DNA of 64,000 bases from positions 186,001 through 250,000 of the forward strand of contig DASW01000008.1 in assembly GCA_002503985.1 (NCBI GenBank). Reading direction: 5' to 3'. Under the pieces are notes generated by a model. That model searched no databases, was not told the DNA's origin, and saw only the letters and a program-made list of their open reading frames with translations. Made by a program: the position numbers and the translations under genes. Source of the DNA: Thermoplasmata archaeon UBA61. GTDB taxonomy: Archaea; Thermoplasmatota; Thermoplasmata; Lutacidiplasmatales; UBA184. Shown here in pieces: positions 52,518 to 60,653 of the stretch (the first letter of the stretch is position 1; every line of letters begins with the position of its first letter).

Positions 52518-52519
52518 GC

Positions 52520-53440
52520 ATGACCGAGGGCCCTCCCCGACCGCGTCTCCTTCTCGTGGGAGGCGGGACCGGTCTGGTCGGGCGCCATATCGTGGCCGAG
52601 TTCGGGCGCGATTGGCACATCGTCTCCCTCCACCGGCACCCCTCCCCCGGCGAGGCGGCGGCCGGCGTGGAGTTCGTGAGCGGCGACGCCTGCACCGTCG
52701 CCGACTGGGCTCCTCTCCTTCGCGGCGTCGACCTCGTCGTCAACGTCGCGTGGTACCGGACCGGATCCCTTCGGCGGTTCCGTCCCCTAACGGAGGGGCT
52801 GCTCCGCCTGGTCGCAGCTGCCGACCGGGTCGGGGTGCCGCGGTTCGTGCACATTAGCGTCCCGGATTCCCCGGCATCCCTCGAGACGAACCTCCCCTAC
52901 ATGGCGCTCAAGCGTCGGATCGACCGGGCGGTCGAGCAGAGCGGGCTCTCCTATGCCATCGTGCGGCCGACCATGTTGTTCGCTCCTCGGGACAAGCTCG
53001 TGACCGTGATGCTCCGGACGATGAACCGGTACCACCGCTTCCCGATGTTCGAGGACGGGAACTACCACATGAGCCCGATCGCTGCGGCGGACCTCGCTCG
53101 CATCGTCCGGCTCGAGGCGGCGCGTGCCGACCGGCGCAACGTCATGGTCGGGGGGCCGAGACGCTGGAAGTACCGGGACCTTACGGACGCCATGTTCCAG
53201 GCGCTCGGGCTGCCTCCGAAGTACTTTCCCCTCTCCGGCCGAGGCGCGGTCCGGCTCACGTGGCTGCTCGAGCACCTGGGGTCGACGCTTCTCTACGTCT
53301 ACGAGGTCGAGTGGCTCCTTTCGGACATGCTGGGGCTCCCTCCCTACGAGGGGCTGGAACAGCCGCTGCTCCCGGTGGAGCCGTTCCTCGCGGAAGAGGC
53401 GGCTCGTCTACGGGGAACGCGGCGGGCAGGCCGAGGGTAA
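52520..53440 (+). CDS. NAD(P)-binding atypical short-chain dehydrogenase (NDUFA9-like)
   Basis: A 306-residue Rossmann protein. The N-terminal nucleotide loop is GGGTGLVGRHIV (about 13-24), followed by GDACTVADWAPLLRGVDLVVNVAW, FVHISVPDSPAS and YMALKRRIDRAVEQSGLSYAIVRPTMLFAPRD. The active Tyr-Lys pair of classical SDRs is replaced by a YMALK-type motif, as in atypical extended SDRs (NmrA/NDUFA9-like). The substrate domain has LGLPPKYFPLSGRGA. It starts 2 nt after lipB, so it is probably the last gene of the dehydrogenase operon, although a link to lipoate or ubiquinone metabolism is only inferred. Confidence 0.8.
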   Translation: MTEGPPRPRLLLVGGGTGLVGRHIVAEFGRDWHIVSLHRHPSPGEAAAGVEFVSGDACTVADWAPLLRGVDLVVNVAWYRTGSLRRFRPLTEGLLRLVAAADRVGVPRFVHISVPDSPASLETNLPYMALKRRIDRAVEQSGLSYAIVRPTMLFAPRDKLVTVMLRTMNRYHRFPMFEDGNYHMSPIAAADLARIVRLEAARADRRNVMVGGPRRWKYRDLTDAMFQALGLPPKYFPLSGRGAVRLTWLLEHLGSTLLYVYEVEWLLSDMLGLPPYEGLEQPLLPVEPFLAEEAARLRGTRRAGRG

Positions 53441-53447
53441 TTTTAAG
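53441..53447 (+). promoter_or_regulatory. TATA box of the HsdR_N-like gene
   Basis: TTTTAAG (preceded by TAA, the stop of the SDR gene) is centred about 30 nt before the ATG at 53474. It supports that ATG over the TTG at 53462. Confidence 0.6.
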
Positions 53448-53473
53448 CCCGTCCCGCGCCATTGGTCCCCTCG

Positions 53474-54397
53474 ATGGAAGCAGTGGACCTCAGCCGAAGA
53501 CTGGGTGATTTTGCACAAGTCGCCGGAGAGGTGCTCCGCGACGTTCAAGACGTAACCGAACAGCAGATCCGCCACTGGATCGTGAACCCGTTCCTGGTCG
53601 CCCTCGGATGGGACCCGCACGACAAGAAGCAGGTCTTCTTCGACTTCCCGTCCGGTACCGAAGGCGGTCATATCGACTATGCCCTCCTGAACACCGACGG
53701 CAAGCCCGGGCTCTTCTTGGACGTGCGAGAGCGCACGGCGAATGTCACCGAGCCGGGGTCGATCGTCGAGGCGGCGAAGGCCGCTAAGGTCGAGCTCGTT
53801 CTCCTGACCAACGGAAGGGAGTTCTCCCTCTGGTACGTCCCTCTGAACGAGCCGGCGGCGCCCTTGTTCGTCCTTGCGCTCAAGGACCTTTCCGACAACT
53901 CGGAGAGCCTGCTCGGTCTGACGGCCGAGTTCCGGCTGAGCGAGACCGGGACCCAGGCGCTCCGCCGGAGCGCGATCCGGCTCGCCGTCCTCCAGATGCT
54001 GGAGGACAACGCCGAGAAGACGTTCGACGCGCTCGTCGATTGGGTCCAGGCCCAGGTCGCTCCGGGCGCTTTGGACGAAACGACCCAGGTCGCTATCCGT
54101 GACGCGACCTTGATCTGGCTCACCGAAGAGCACCTGACGATGCCGGCGTTCCAGCCGACCGAAGGGAAGCGGATGCACGAGCTCACCCCCACGACGCCGC
54201 GAGACTGGGATTCGTTCCCGCGTGGCCCGTCGGGGACCTTCCAGTACAAGTACGACACTACGAAGACGCTCGACCTCCGGCAGTCCGCGAAAGAGGTTCG
54301 CGAGCAGCTGCGTCTTCAGGGGCTGCGGACCCCGAACGCGACCAGCTTCGGCGGGTTCTATCACGCCCTGCGAACGCGAGCCGGGCTCTCGAAATAG
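53474..54397 (+). CDS. HsdR_N-domain-like protein with degenerate nuclease motif
   Basis: A 307-residue soluble protein. Residues about 25-120 resemble the N-terminal nuclease domain of type I restriction R subunits: TEQQIRHWIVNPFLVALGWDP, HIDYALLNTDGKPGLFLDVRE, ELVLLTNGREFSLWY. The canonical PD...ExK motif is expected as D...E-x-K; here it reads HIDY followed by LDVRER, so Glu is Asp and Lys is Arg, and cleavage may be lost. A helical C-terminal part (about 150-307) has no helicase domain. There is no methylase or specificity gene nearby. Such domain-only proteins are common in archaea and may act as regulators or nucleic-acid binders. The start is fixed by the TATA box. Confidence 0.7.
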   Translation: MEAVDLSRRLGDFAQVAGEVLRDVQDVTEQQIRHWIVNPFLVALGWDPHDKKQVFFDFPSGTEGGHIDYALLNTDGKPGLFLDVRERTANVTEPGSIVEAAKAAKVELVLLTNGREFSLWYVPLNEPAAPLFVLALKDLSDNSESLLGLTAEFRLSETGTQALRRSAIRLAVLQMLEDNAEKTFDALVDWVQAQVAPGALDETTQVAIRDATLIWLTEEHLTMPAFQPTEGKRMHELTPTTPRDWDSFPRGPSGTFQYKYDTTKTLDLRQSAKEVREQLRLQGLRTPNATSFGGFYHALRTRAGLSK

Positions 54398-54487
54398 TGG
54401 CCGTCACGGCCGTCCTGCAGAGGGCCGGCCCCCGCGGGTGCCAGGGACGGGATCCTCAGCGAAGGGCGTCGACACCGAATCGTTACC

Positions 54488-54496
54488 TTTAATACG
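54488..54496 (+). promoter_or_regulatory. TATA box of the small zinc-finger gene
   Basis: TTTAATACG, centred 28 nt before the ATG at 54520. The spacing selects that ATG over an in-frame ATG 18 nt upstream (54502), which would lie too close to the box. Confidence 0.6.
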
Positions 54497-54519
54497 CATG
54501 GGTGCGCATGCTACAGTGT

Positions 54520-54738
54520 ATGACGGCAGAGCGGCCGACGCACCCGTGCCTAGGTCGCGGCTGCCGTCATGCTGAATCCGAGCACGTGTCGACCCCTGAG
54601 CTCGCGGGCCCCCTCGAGGTCGTAGTGTGGTGTTCTGTGTGCCAGCGGCACGAGACCCGCGGGCCCCGCCGATGGCTCATCCACCGCGCCCCTCGACAGC
54701 CCTCGAGCTTCCACGGACTTCTGTCGCGGGCGAACTAG
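54520..54738 (+). CDS. Small putative zinc-binding protein (72 residues)
   Basis: A 72-residue basic protein. Cys and His residues form two candidate knuckles, HPCLGRGCRH (Cx4C, with flanking His) and VWCSVCQRHE (Cx2C followed by His), a zinc-ribbon-like layout. The C-terminus is Arg/Pro/Ser-rich. The start is chosen from the leaderless spacing of the upstream TATA box. Isolated, convergent with a metal-transporter gene 25 bp away. No family name assigned; DNA or RNA binding is possible. Confidence 0.5.
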   Translation: MTAERPTHPCLGRGCRHAESEHVSTPELAGPLEVVVWCSVCQRHETRGPRRWLIHRAPRQPSSFHGLLSRAN

Positions 54739-54763
54739 GCCCGCGGTTGGCCGCCGCTCGGGC

Positions 54764-55477
54764 TTAGAGTAGTCCCGCGAAGTGGCCGATCACGAGCCCC
54801 GCGAACCCTGAAGCAAGTCCGATCACCGTGATCCGGAGCCCGCTCCGCCAGATCGACCCGGCGGTGACGCGAGCCTCGTAGAACCCGATCCCGAAGAGCA
54901 TGATCGCGCTCAGGATCGCGGCAATGATCGCCGCGTTCACCAGGGAAAGCTGGTAGAAGAAGAACGGGACCAACGGGACGATCGACCCGAGGATCGTCGC
55001 GGACCCCACGAGGATGGCGCTCCGCCGGGGGGCCTCGGGGGGAACGTAGGAGAGGTTGAGCTCGAACGCCATCATCAGGTCGAGCCAGGCCTTCGGCTTC
55101 GCTTCGATCCGACGGAGCATATCCTCGAGGTCTTCGCCTTCGAATCCCCAACCGCGGAGGATCACTCGCACCTCTTCGCGCTCGAGCTCCGGGACCTCCC
55201 GCATCTCCCGGATCTCCCGTTCGCGCTCCGAGCCGTAGAGCTTCAATCGAGAGTACGTGGAGGTGTACGCGACGGCCGCCATCGACAGCGCTTCGGCGGC
55301 GAGGGCGGAGAGACCGGCGATGATGACGATCAGCGCTGTAACGTGAGAACCGGGTTCGACGCTGGCCGCGACGAGCCCGAGGAGGATTCCGAGTACGTTG
55401 ACGAGCCCGTCCTGGCTCCCCAGGATGAAGTCCGAAAGGAGCGTGGGATGCGGATGCGGCTCGTCGTCGGATTGCAT
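54764..55477 (-). CDS. VIT1/CCC1-family Fe/Mn transporter
   Basis: Integral membrane iron/manganese transporter of the vacuolar-iron-transporter family, 237 residues. The N-terminal helix has FILGSQDGLVNVLGILLGLV, the family start (DG.VD..G), with Asn where many VITs have Asp. A second helix reads ALAAEALSMAAVAYTST. A cytosolic metal-binding region rich in Glu (ERLR-like REREIREMREVPELEREEVRVILRGWGFEGEDLEDML) follows, then three further helices. The minus-strand box CCTATTATCG (55501-55510) lies about 29 nt before the ATG. It is probably involved in metal storage or efflux. Convergent with the zinc-finger gene. Confidence 0.88.
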   Translation of the reverse strand: MQSDDEPHPHPTLLSDFILGSQDGLVNVLGILLGLVAASVEPGSHVTALIVIIAGLSALAAEALSMAAVAYTSTYSRLKLYGSEREREIREMREVPELEREEVRVILRGWGFEGEDLEDMLRRIEAKPKAWLDLMMAFELNLSYVPPEAPRRSAILVGSATILGSIVPLVPFFFYQLSLVNAAIIAAILSAIMLFGIGFYEARVTAGSIWRSGLRITVIGLASGFAGLVIGHFAGLL

Positions 55478-55573
55478 GCCCGGTGGGTGACTTAGCCCCC
55501 CCGATAATAGGCTGACGTCATCGGCGCGTTCGAGCGCCGGTTCTGGAGGCCGCCGCCGCGGGACCGCTCGACC

Positions 55574-56041
55574 TCACGACTTTCGGGGGCCGCGAGACGT
55601 CCGAGCGCTGGGGGCGTGACGGCGGCGTCGGGTTCTCCGATAGAGTCGCCCGGCGTCCGCGAGTATTCGCTCGTGGTCGAAGGCGAGCGGACGGGCCTCG
55701 GAAAGCGGAACCCACGCGGCCGACGCGGCGTCGTCGTGACCTACGGGATTCCCTCCCCGGCCGTTGACCAGGAAGGCCACGGTCGTCGTGGGCTTGCGGG
55801 GGTCGCGGTCCGGCCCTGAATACACCCCGACGACCCCTACCGGATGACCGCTGAGCCCGGTCTCCTCGCGGAGCTCGCGAACGAGAGCCTCCTCGACCGT
55901 CTCCCGGAGCTCGACGAACCCTCCCGGGAAGGCCCAGAACCCCCGGAACGGAGGTCGGCCCCGACGCACGAGGAGCACCCTACCGGACCGGATCCAAACC
56001 GCGTCCACCGTCAGCGCAGGGTTCTCGTGCCGCGGGCTCAT
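55574..56041 (-). CDS. Nudix hydrolase
   Basis: A 155-residue phosphohydrolase that cleaves nucleoside diphosphates linked to other groups. The Nudix box runs GGFVELRETVEEALVREL followed by REETGL (GX5EX7REUXEEXGU). The N-terminal strands (LTVDAVWIRSGRVLLVRRGRPPF) resemble ADP-ribose/NADH-type members. A basic tail RRTRRRRHAPSARTSRGPRKS is present. Divergent from the sugar-kinase gene by 141 bp. Substrate not predictable from the sequence. Confidence 0.9.
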   Translation of the reverse strand: MSPRHENPALTVDAVWIRSGRVLLVRRGRPPFRGFWAFPGGFVELRETVEEALVRELREETGLSGHPVGVVGVYSGPDRDPRKPTTTVAFLVNGRGGNPVGHDDAASAAWVPLSEARPLAFDHERILADAGRLYRRTRRRRHAPSARTSRGPRKS

Positions 56042-56182
56042 TCTCTGCGCGAGACCGACCGGCTATTAGGGGTCGCGCGGTCCTAGGGAAGAACCGAGCC
56101 GTGCTGGCCCTTCCGGGCCGAGGGGAACCCCCCGCCCTCTCGATGGATAAGCATTAAGGCGGGAGGCCCGGTCTCGCGAGTG

Positions 56183-57229
56183 ATGCAAATCCTCCGGAGC
56201 AAGGCTCCGCTGCGGATCAGCTTCGCAGGCGGGGGAACGGATGTCTCGCCGTACCCCGAAGAGAAGGGTGGTGCGGTCCTGAATTGCACCATCGACAAGT
56301 TCGCGTACGTTACACTCGAAGTGGTGCCCGACGGCGCCGGCGCCGTTACGGTCGAATCGCTCGACTACAACATGACCCTCAACTTCCGGCGGCCTTCGGA
56401 CCTGGTGTACAACGGGGACCTGGACGTCGTGAAAGCCGCCCTCAAGGTGCTTCGCCCGAACGGTGGAGACGGGCGAAAGAAGGACTCGCTTCGCCTCTTC
56501 CTTCACTCTGACGCTCCGCCGGGGACCGGGCTCGGCACATCCTCGACCATGTGCGTGGCCCTGGTGGGAGCGTTCCAGCACTACCTGCGCGAGCCGTGGA
56601 CCTCCTACGAGGTCGCCGAGCTCGCGTACCGGATCGAGCGGGTAGAGCTCGGGCTGAAAGGAGGTCGGCAGGACCAGTACGCGGCCGCGTTCGGTGGCTT
56701 CAACTTCATAGAGTTCACGGGGGTGAAGACCATCGTCAATCAGCTTCGGATCGACCCGGAAGTGGTGAACGAGCTCGCCTATCGCTTGCTGCTCTGCTAC
56801 ACGGGGACGAGCCACTACTCGAACGACATCATCGAACGCCAACAGCGCAGCTACTCGGAGAAGCGCATCGACACGGTCACGGCGCTCGATGCGACCAAGC
56901 AGCTCGCGATCGACATGAAGAACGAGCTGCTCCGGGGGAACCTCGACGAGATGGGACGCCTTCTCGATGAGGGGTGGCAGCACAAGAAGCAGTTCACGGA
57001 AGGGATCTCGAACGAGCAGATCGACACGCTCTACAGCCGGGCCCGCGAGGCCGGTGCGATCGGCGGAAAGATCCTGGGGGCCGGCGGAGGGGGGTACATC
57101 CTGCTCTTCTGCGACTTTGCTCGGCGCGCGAAGGTCGCCGCCGCCGTCCAGGCGGCCGGAGGCCGCGTGACCGATTTCTCGTTGGAGACGGAAGGCCTCC
57201 AGACCTGGTCCGTGCTCCCACCGCACTAG
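56183..57229 (+). CDS. GHMP-family sugar kinase, heptose-7-phosphate kinase (HddA)-like
   Basis: A 348-residue GHMP kinase resembling HddA, which makes D-glycero-D-manno-heptose 1,7-bisphosphate for GDP-heptose. KAPLRISFAGGGTDVSPYPEEKGG at the N-terminus, the ATP loop PPGTGLGTSSTMCVALVGAF at about 112-131, KGGRQDQYAAAFGGFNFIEF, and the C-terminal GAGGGGYILLF follow the HddA pattern. A GTG precedes the ATG by 3 nt; I use the ATG, with a CATTAAGGC box about 29 nt upstream. It begins a same-strand run with a GT2 and an epimerase, so it probably feeds an activated sugar into surface glycans. Kinases for fucose or heptose share this fold, so the sugar is uncertain. Confidence 0.85.
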   Translation: MQILRSKAPLRISFAGGGTDVSPYPEEKGGAVLNCTIDKFAYVTLEVVPDGAGAVTVESLDYNMTLNFRRPSDLVYNGDLDVVKAALKVLRPNGGDGRKKDSLRLFLHSDAPPGTGLGTSSTMCVALVGAFQHYLREPWTSYEVAELAYRIERVELGLKGGRQDQYAAAFGGFNFIEFTGVKTIVNQLRIDPEVVNELAYRLLLCYTGTSHYSNDIIERQQRSYSEKRIDTVTALDATKQLAIDMKNELLRGNLDEMGRLLDEGWQHKKQFTEGISNEQIDTLYSRAREAGAIGGKILGAGGGGYILLFCDFARRAKVAAAVQAAGGRVTDFSLETEGLQTWSVLPPH

Positions 57230-57244
57230 GCGACAGTCCGCACT

Positions 57245-57997
57245 ATGACCGCCGCGCCGTCTTCGGGGACCGAGCCCGCGGGGCCCGCCCCCCTCGTTTC
57301 GATCATCCTGGCGACGTTCAACGAACGGGAGAACCTTCCCCAGCTCCTCGGCCGTCTCTGGGCGGTTCCGCTTCCGCCGCTCGAGGTCCTGGTGGTCGAT
57401 GACGGCAGCACGGACGGCACGCGGGAGTACCTGTCGGAGGCGGCCCGCTCGGAGCCGCGACTGCGGCTGATCTGGCACGAGGGCAAACAGACGACGCTTC
57501 GAGCCCAGTGTCAGGGGATCGCCGAGGCCAGGGGCCGTTTCGTGGTCGTGATGGACGCCGACCTGCAGCATCCCCCCGAGGTCCTGCCGGAAATGGTGAA
57601 TCGCCTCACCGAGGGCGCCGCTCTAGTGGTGGGCAGTCGGTACGCGAAAGGAGGCACCGCGGGCGCTCGGGACGGGTTCCGCGGGACGATCTCCCGGGGA
57701 GCCGAGATGACCGCGAAGGTGTTCCTCCCCGAGGCGCGGCCCCTGAGCGACCCGGTGTCGGGCCTCTTCGGGTTCCGACGGGAGGTCTTCCGTCCGCTCC
57801 CTCCCGGGTGGCGGGGCTACAAGCTGCTGCTGTTCCTGCTCGTGATGGCGCGGGGTCAGCGGGTCGCCGAGGTCGGGTTCCGCTTCGAGCCGCGCGGGAG
57901 CGGTGCGAGCAAGGTGACCCAGAACTCCCGGTTCATCCGGTTCTTCCTTACGGAGCTCTTGCTCGCCAAGAGACTCGAGGGAACCCTCTCTCGATAG
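57245..57997 (+). CDS. Dolichol-phosphate-mannose-synthase-like glycosyltransferase (GT2)
   Basis: A 250-residue cytosolic GT2 that transfers a sugar from a nucleotide donor to a polyprenyl phosphate. VSIILATFNERENLPQLLGRL, VVDDGSTDGT, VVVMDADLQHPPEVLPEMV (DxD-type metal site), VVGSRYAKGG and the C-terminal GFRFEPRGSGASKV are all typical of DPM1/polyprenol monophosphomannose synthases. The two C-terminal membrane helices of some relatives are missing. It follows the sugar kinase by 15 nt, so the pair probably forms an operon that supplies lipid-linked sugar for protein N-glycosylation, in keeping with the sequon-rich surface proteins. Confidence 0.9.
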   Translation: MTAAPSSGTEPAGPAPLVSIILATFNERENLPQLLGRLWAVPLPPLEVLVVDDGSTDGTREYLSEAARSEPRLRLIWHEGKQTTLRAQCQGIAEARGRFVVVMDADLQHPPEVLPEMVNRLTEGAALVVGSRYAKGGTAGARDGFRGTISRGAEMTAKVFLPEARPLSDPVSGLFGFRREVFRPLPPGWRGYKLLLFLLVMARGQRVAEVGFRFEPRGSGASKVTQNSRFIRFFLTELLLAKRLEGTLSR

Positions 57998-58166
57998 ACG
58001 GACAGCGGTTCGGTCCCCTCGCCTGCTCAGCGCCTTGCTCCGGGTTCGTCGGTCGTCCAGCAACTCCTATAACGGGACGGGAACGTCCCGCCGCCCGGAG
58101 CCGGCCCGGTCGACGCGAAGACGGTGCGACGAAAGGCAGGTTCCGCTAGCAACCAAGGTGTTCACG

Positions 58167-59111
58167 ATGCGGGTGCTCATTACCGGAGGCTCGGGGTTCA
58201 TCGGGCGGCATCTTGCCCAGAGCGCGGCCGAGCGCGGCCACGAAGTGGTCGCGACGTATCTCGCGCCCTCGGAACTTTCCGCGAAACCTCCTCTCCCCTC
58301 GGGCGTCCGGTGGGAGCCGCTCGACCTCCAAGACCGGGCTCGGGTCGACGCGCTGGTCGAGTCCACCCGCGCCGATGCGGTCTTTCACCTCGGGGCCCAG
58401 GCGTACGCCGGAAAAGCCTGGGAGTCCCCCGCCGATACGTTCGAGACGAACGTCCTCGGGACCGTCTACCTCTACGAAGCATTGCGCCGTCATCCTCCCC
58501 GCGAAGGAGCGTTCCTTGCCTCCTCCGCCGCGGCCTACGGCGCCGTCGACCGGCTTCCGATGAGCGAGGAGACCCTGCTCCGCCCGGTGAACCCCTACGG
58601 CGTCTCGAAGGCGTGCCAGGACATGCTGTCACTGCAGTACTCGCTCAACTTCGGCCTTCGCATCGTGCGCGGCCGACTCTTCATAACCACGGGCCCCGGA
58701 AAGACCGGGGACGTCCTGAACGACTTCGCCCAACGCGTGGCTCAGCTCGAGCGAGCGGGCCAGCCGGGGAAGCTTCGGCACGGCAACCTCGAGGTCCGAC
58801 GTGACATCTCGGACGTTCGGGATGTCGTCCGCGCGATCTGGCTCGTCTTCGAACGGGGCGACCCCCGCCAGGCGATTAACATCGGAGCGGGCCAGAGCTT
58901 CCCCGTCCGGTCGATCGCGGACTCCCTGCTCCACCTCTCGCGGGTCCCGCTCACCCTCGAGCCCGACCCCACCCTCTTCCGTCCCACGGACGAGCCCGAC
59001 ATCCGCTCGGACATCTCCCGCTTGCGAAGCCTCGGGTACTCGCCCACTATCCCCCTCGAGCGGACGGTCGAGGACTCGCTCGACCACTGGCGCAAGTTCG
59101 GCGCGGGCTGA
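58167..59111 (+). CDS. NAD-dependent nucleotide-sugar epimerase/dehydratase (extended SDR)
   Basis: A 314-residue extended SDR. Nucleotide loop MRVLITGGSGFIGRHLAQSAAERG, FHLGAQAYAGKAWESPADTFETNVLGTVYLYEAL, catalytic SSAAAYG (Ser-Ser-Ala-x-x-Tyr-Gly) and NPYGVSKACQDML (Tyr-Lys). The DVRDVVRAIWLVFERG and NIGAGQSFPVRSIADSLL blocks are like GDP-mannose 4,6-dehydratase/RmlD-GMD relatives. The sequence best fits GDP-6-deoxy-sugar reductase/epimerase types, but substrate cannot be fixed. A TATA-like CCTATAACG at 58066-58074 lies about 97 nt upstream, implying a leader of about 70 nt. Confidence 0.88.
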   Translation: MRVLITGGSGFIGRHLAQSAAERGHEVVATYLAPSELSAKPPLPSGVRWEPLDLQDRARVDALVESTRADAVFHLGAQAYAGKAWESPADTFETNVLGTVYLYEALRRHPPREGAFLASSAAAYGAVDRLPMSEETLLRPVNPYGVSKACQDMLSLQYSLNFGLRIVRGRLFITTGPGKTGDVLNDFAQRVAQLERAGQPGKLRHGNLEVRRDISDVRDVVRAIWLVFERGDPRQAINIGAGQSFPVRSIADSLLHLSRVPLTLEPDPTLFRPTDEPDIRSDISRLRSLGYSPTIPLERTVEDSLDHWRKFGAG

Positions 59112-59195
59112 GCACCCCCCCGGGAACGCTCCCGAAAGTGACGGGTGCGCGGGGAGCGATAGGTTCTAAAGGACCCAGCGACCCTCCCCGCACCG

Positions 59196-59948
59196 ATGAC
59201 GGAGAGCGGGTCTCCGCGCGTTCCGAAGCCGTTCGTGGGGGTTGGCTTGCCCCCTCCCGACTCGCCGGGGGGCCTCGTGATCCTCGTCGCCATCATCCTG
59301 GGGACCGCCTACGTCCTGCTCCTGGTGGGGACGTACTCGTCGCTCGCGGCGGAAGCCCCTTGGATCATCCCCCTGAACTTGGCCCTCGGGGTCGTCGTCT
59401 CGTTCTTCCTGGTCTCGATGATCGGCTCGGACCGGGCCCGAGCCACCCAGTTCGAACTGGAGTTCGCTCGGACGGTCGAGGCGCACCTCGCCGCAGGGGA
59501 GACCCTGGTCGAGGCGAGCCCGCTCGGCGGGATCCTGGCCGAGTACGCGCGCGCCGCCGACCGGCAGCGACGGGCAGCGAGGGAACACGTCTACGCGGCT
59601 GGCCCGGCGCTCTACAGCACCGCGCTGGCCCTCGCGGCCACCCTGCTCATCGGGTTGGCCTACGCCACGGGAAGTTCGGACGCCATCATCGGGCTCGCCA
59701 TGGTTGCGGAGCTAGTGGCGTTCTTCTTGCTCACCCTCACCGCGGGAGCCCTCGCCCTATCGATCGGTCGGCACGAGGAGGTCCGCGGGTTCGACGTCAT
59801 CATGCCGCGCCGATGGTCCCGTGTGGCGGATGCCTCCTTCCCGTTCACCCACGCGCTCACCGAGGTTCCTTGGGTCACGCTACCGTCCCCCCGAGCTCCG
59901 CTCTCGCCGTGGGACGAGTCGACCCTCGAGAGCCCCGCCCGGGCGTGA
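59196..59948 (+). CDS. Membrane protein of unknown function (four helices)
   Basis: A 250-residue protein: Pro-rich N-terminus (1-25), two transmembrane helices (about 26-48 and 54-75), a charged cytosolic helix (RATQFELEFARTVEAHLAAGETLVEASPLGGILAEYARAADRQRRAAREH), two more helices (about 130-150 and 160-182), and a soluble tail. The cytosolic loop with LVEASPLGGILAEYARA resembles the cytosolic helical domain of archaeal type II secretion/TadC-like proteins (GspF fold), but the match is weak. It lies between a sugar epimerase gene and a flavodoxin-like gene on the same strand. Confidence 0.6.
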   Translation: MTESGSPRVPKPFVGVGLPPPDSPGGLVILVAIILGTAYVLLLVGTYSSLAAEAPWIIPLNLALGVVVSFFLVSMIGSDRARATQFELEFARTVEAHLAAGETLVEASPLGGILAEYARAADRQRRAAREHVYAAGPALYSTALALAATLLIGLAYATGSSDAIIGLAMVAELVAFFLLTLTAGALALSIGRHEEVRGFDVIMPRRWSRVADASFPFTHALTEVPWVTLPSPRAPLSPWDESTLESPARA

Positions 59949-59967
59949 AGGGCACGGGGTCAACTCG

Positions 59968-59975
59968 AGTTAACT
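59968..59975 (+). promoter_or_regulatory. Putative TATA box of the flavodoxin-like gene
   Basis: Palindromic AGTTAACT, centred 26 nt before the ATG at 59997; it supports that start over the ATG at 60021. Confidence 0.4.
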
Positions 59976-59996
59976 GGGGGATGAAATAGCCCCCGG

Positions 59997-60563
59997 ATGA
60001 ACACCAGCGGGGCTGTTACGATGTGGGTGTACGTGGTCATCGCGCAGCCCTGTGGTGTTACGGATACGGTCGCCCGCGCGGTCGCTCGGGCCGTCGACTG
60101 GTCGTACGAGCATCACGCTCGGCCCGCGAACGAGGTAGACCCGAGCGAGATCCGAACTCCTTCGGTCGTCTTCCTGGGCGGGCCAACGCACCGTAGGGAG
60201 ATGGGGGAAACGCTCCGGTGCTTCCTCGACCACATGCCGGACCGGATGGTTTCTCAGTGCCTTTTTGCGGCGTTCGACACGCGCTTCCATGACTCCCCGA
60301 TCGTCACGGGTTCCTCTGCCCGGCATATCCAGCGGGCGATCGAAGGACGCGGGGGCCGGAACCTCGTGCCCGGAGAGAGCTTCTTCGTCATCCGGCGGGA
60401 CGGACCCCTCCGGGAGGGCGAGGTCGAGAGGGCCCGGATGTGGGCGAGCGGCGTCATCGCGGCCGCGGTTCGCGAGCTCCATGACGTCGAGGTTCGCCCC
60501 GGCACGCTCACGACCTCCGCGCCCCATTCCTGGGTGGAAGCCCTCGTCGCGGCGCCGTCGTAG
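59997..60563 (+). CDS. Flavodoxin-like protein with atypical phosphate loop
   Basis: A 188-residue alpha/beta protein. The first strand and loop (YVVIAQPCGVTDTVARAVARAV) occupy the place of the FMN phosphate loop, but the usual T/S-x-T-G-N-T reads QPCGVTDT. SVVFLGGPTHRREMGETLRCFLDHMP matches the second flavin loop (GPT). AAFDTRFHDSPIVTGSSARHI matches the third (FDTR as in archaeal flavodoxin/FprA-like domains). A stand-alone electron carrier or a redox partner is plausible, with FMN binding probable but not certain. The start is chosen from the AGTTAACT box 26 nt upstream. Confidence 0.65.
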   Translation: MNTSGAVTMWVYVVIAQPCGVTDTVARAVARAVDWSYEHHARPANEVDPSEIRTPSVVFLGGPTHRREMGETLRCFLDHMPDRMVSQCLFAAFDTRFHDSPIVTGSSARHIQRAIEGRGGRNLVPGESFFVIRRDGPLREGEVERARMWASGVIAAAVRELHDVEVRPGTLTTSAPHSWVEALVAAPS

Positions 60564-60653
60564 GTCAGGCCCCGGACGCCCTCACGGCGCCAGCGCTGCC
60601 TTTCCGTTGTTGCGGCGGATAGCCGTCCGGGCGCCAAGGCCCCGAGGGTCTGC

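Noticed and set aside
53474..54397. Active type I restriction system
   Set aside because: No helicase, methylase or specificity subunits are encoded, and the nuclease motif is degenerate.
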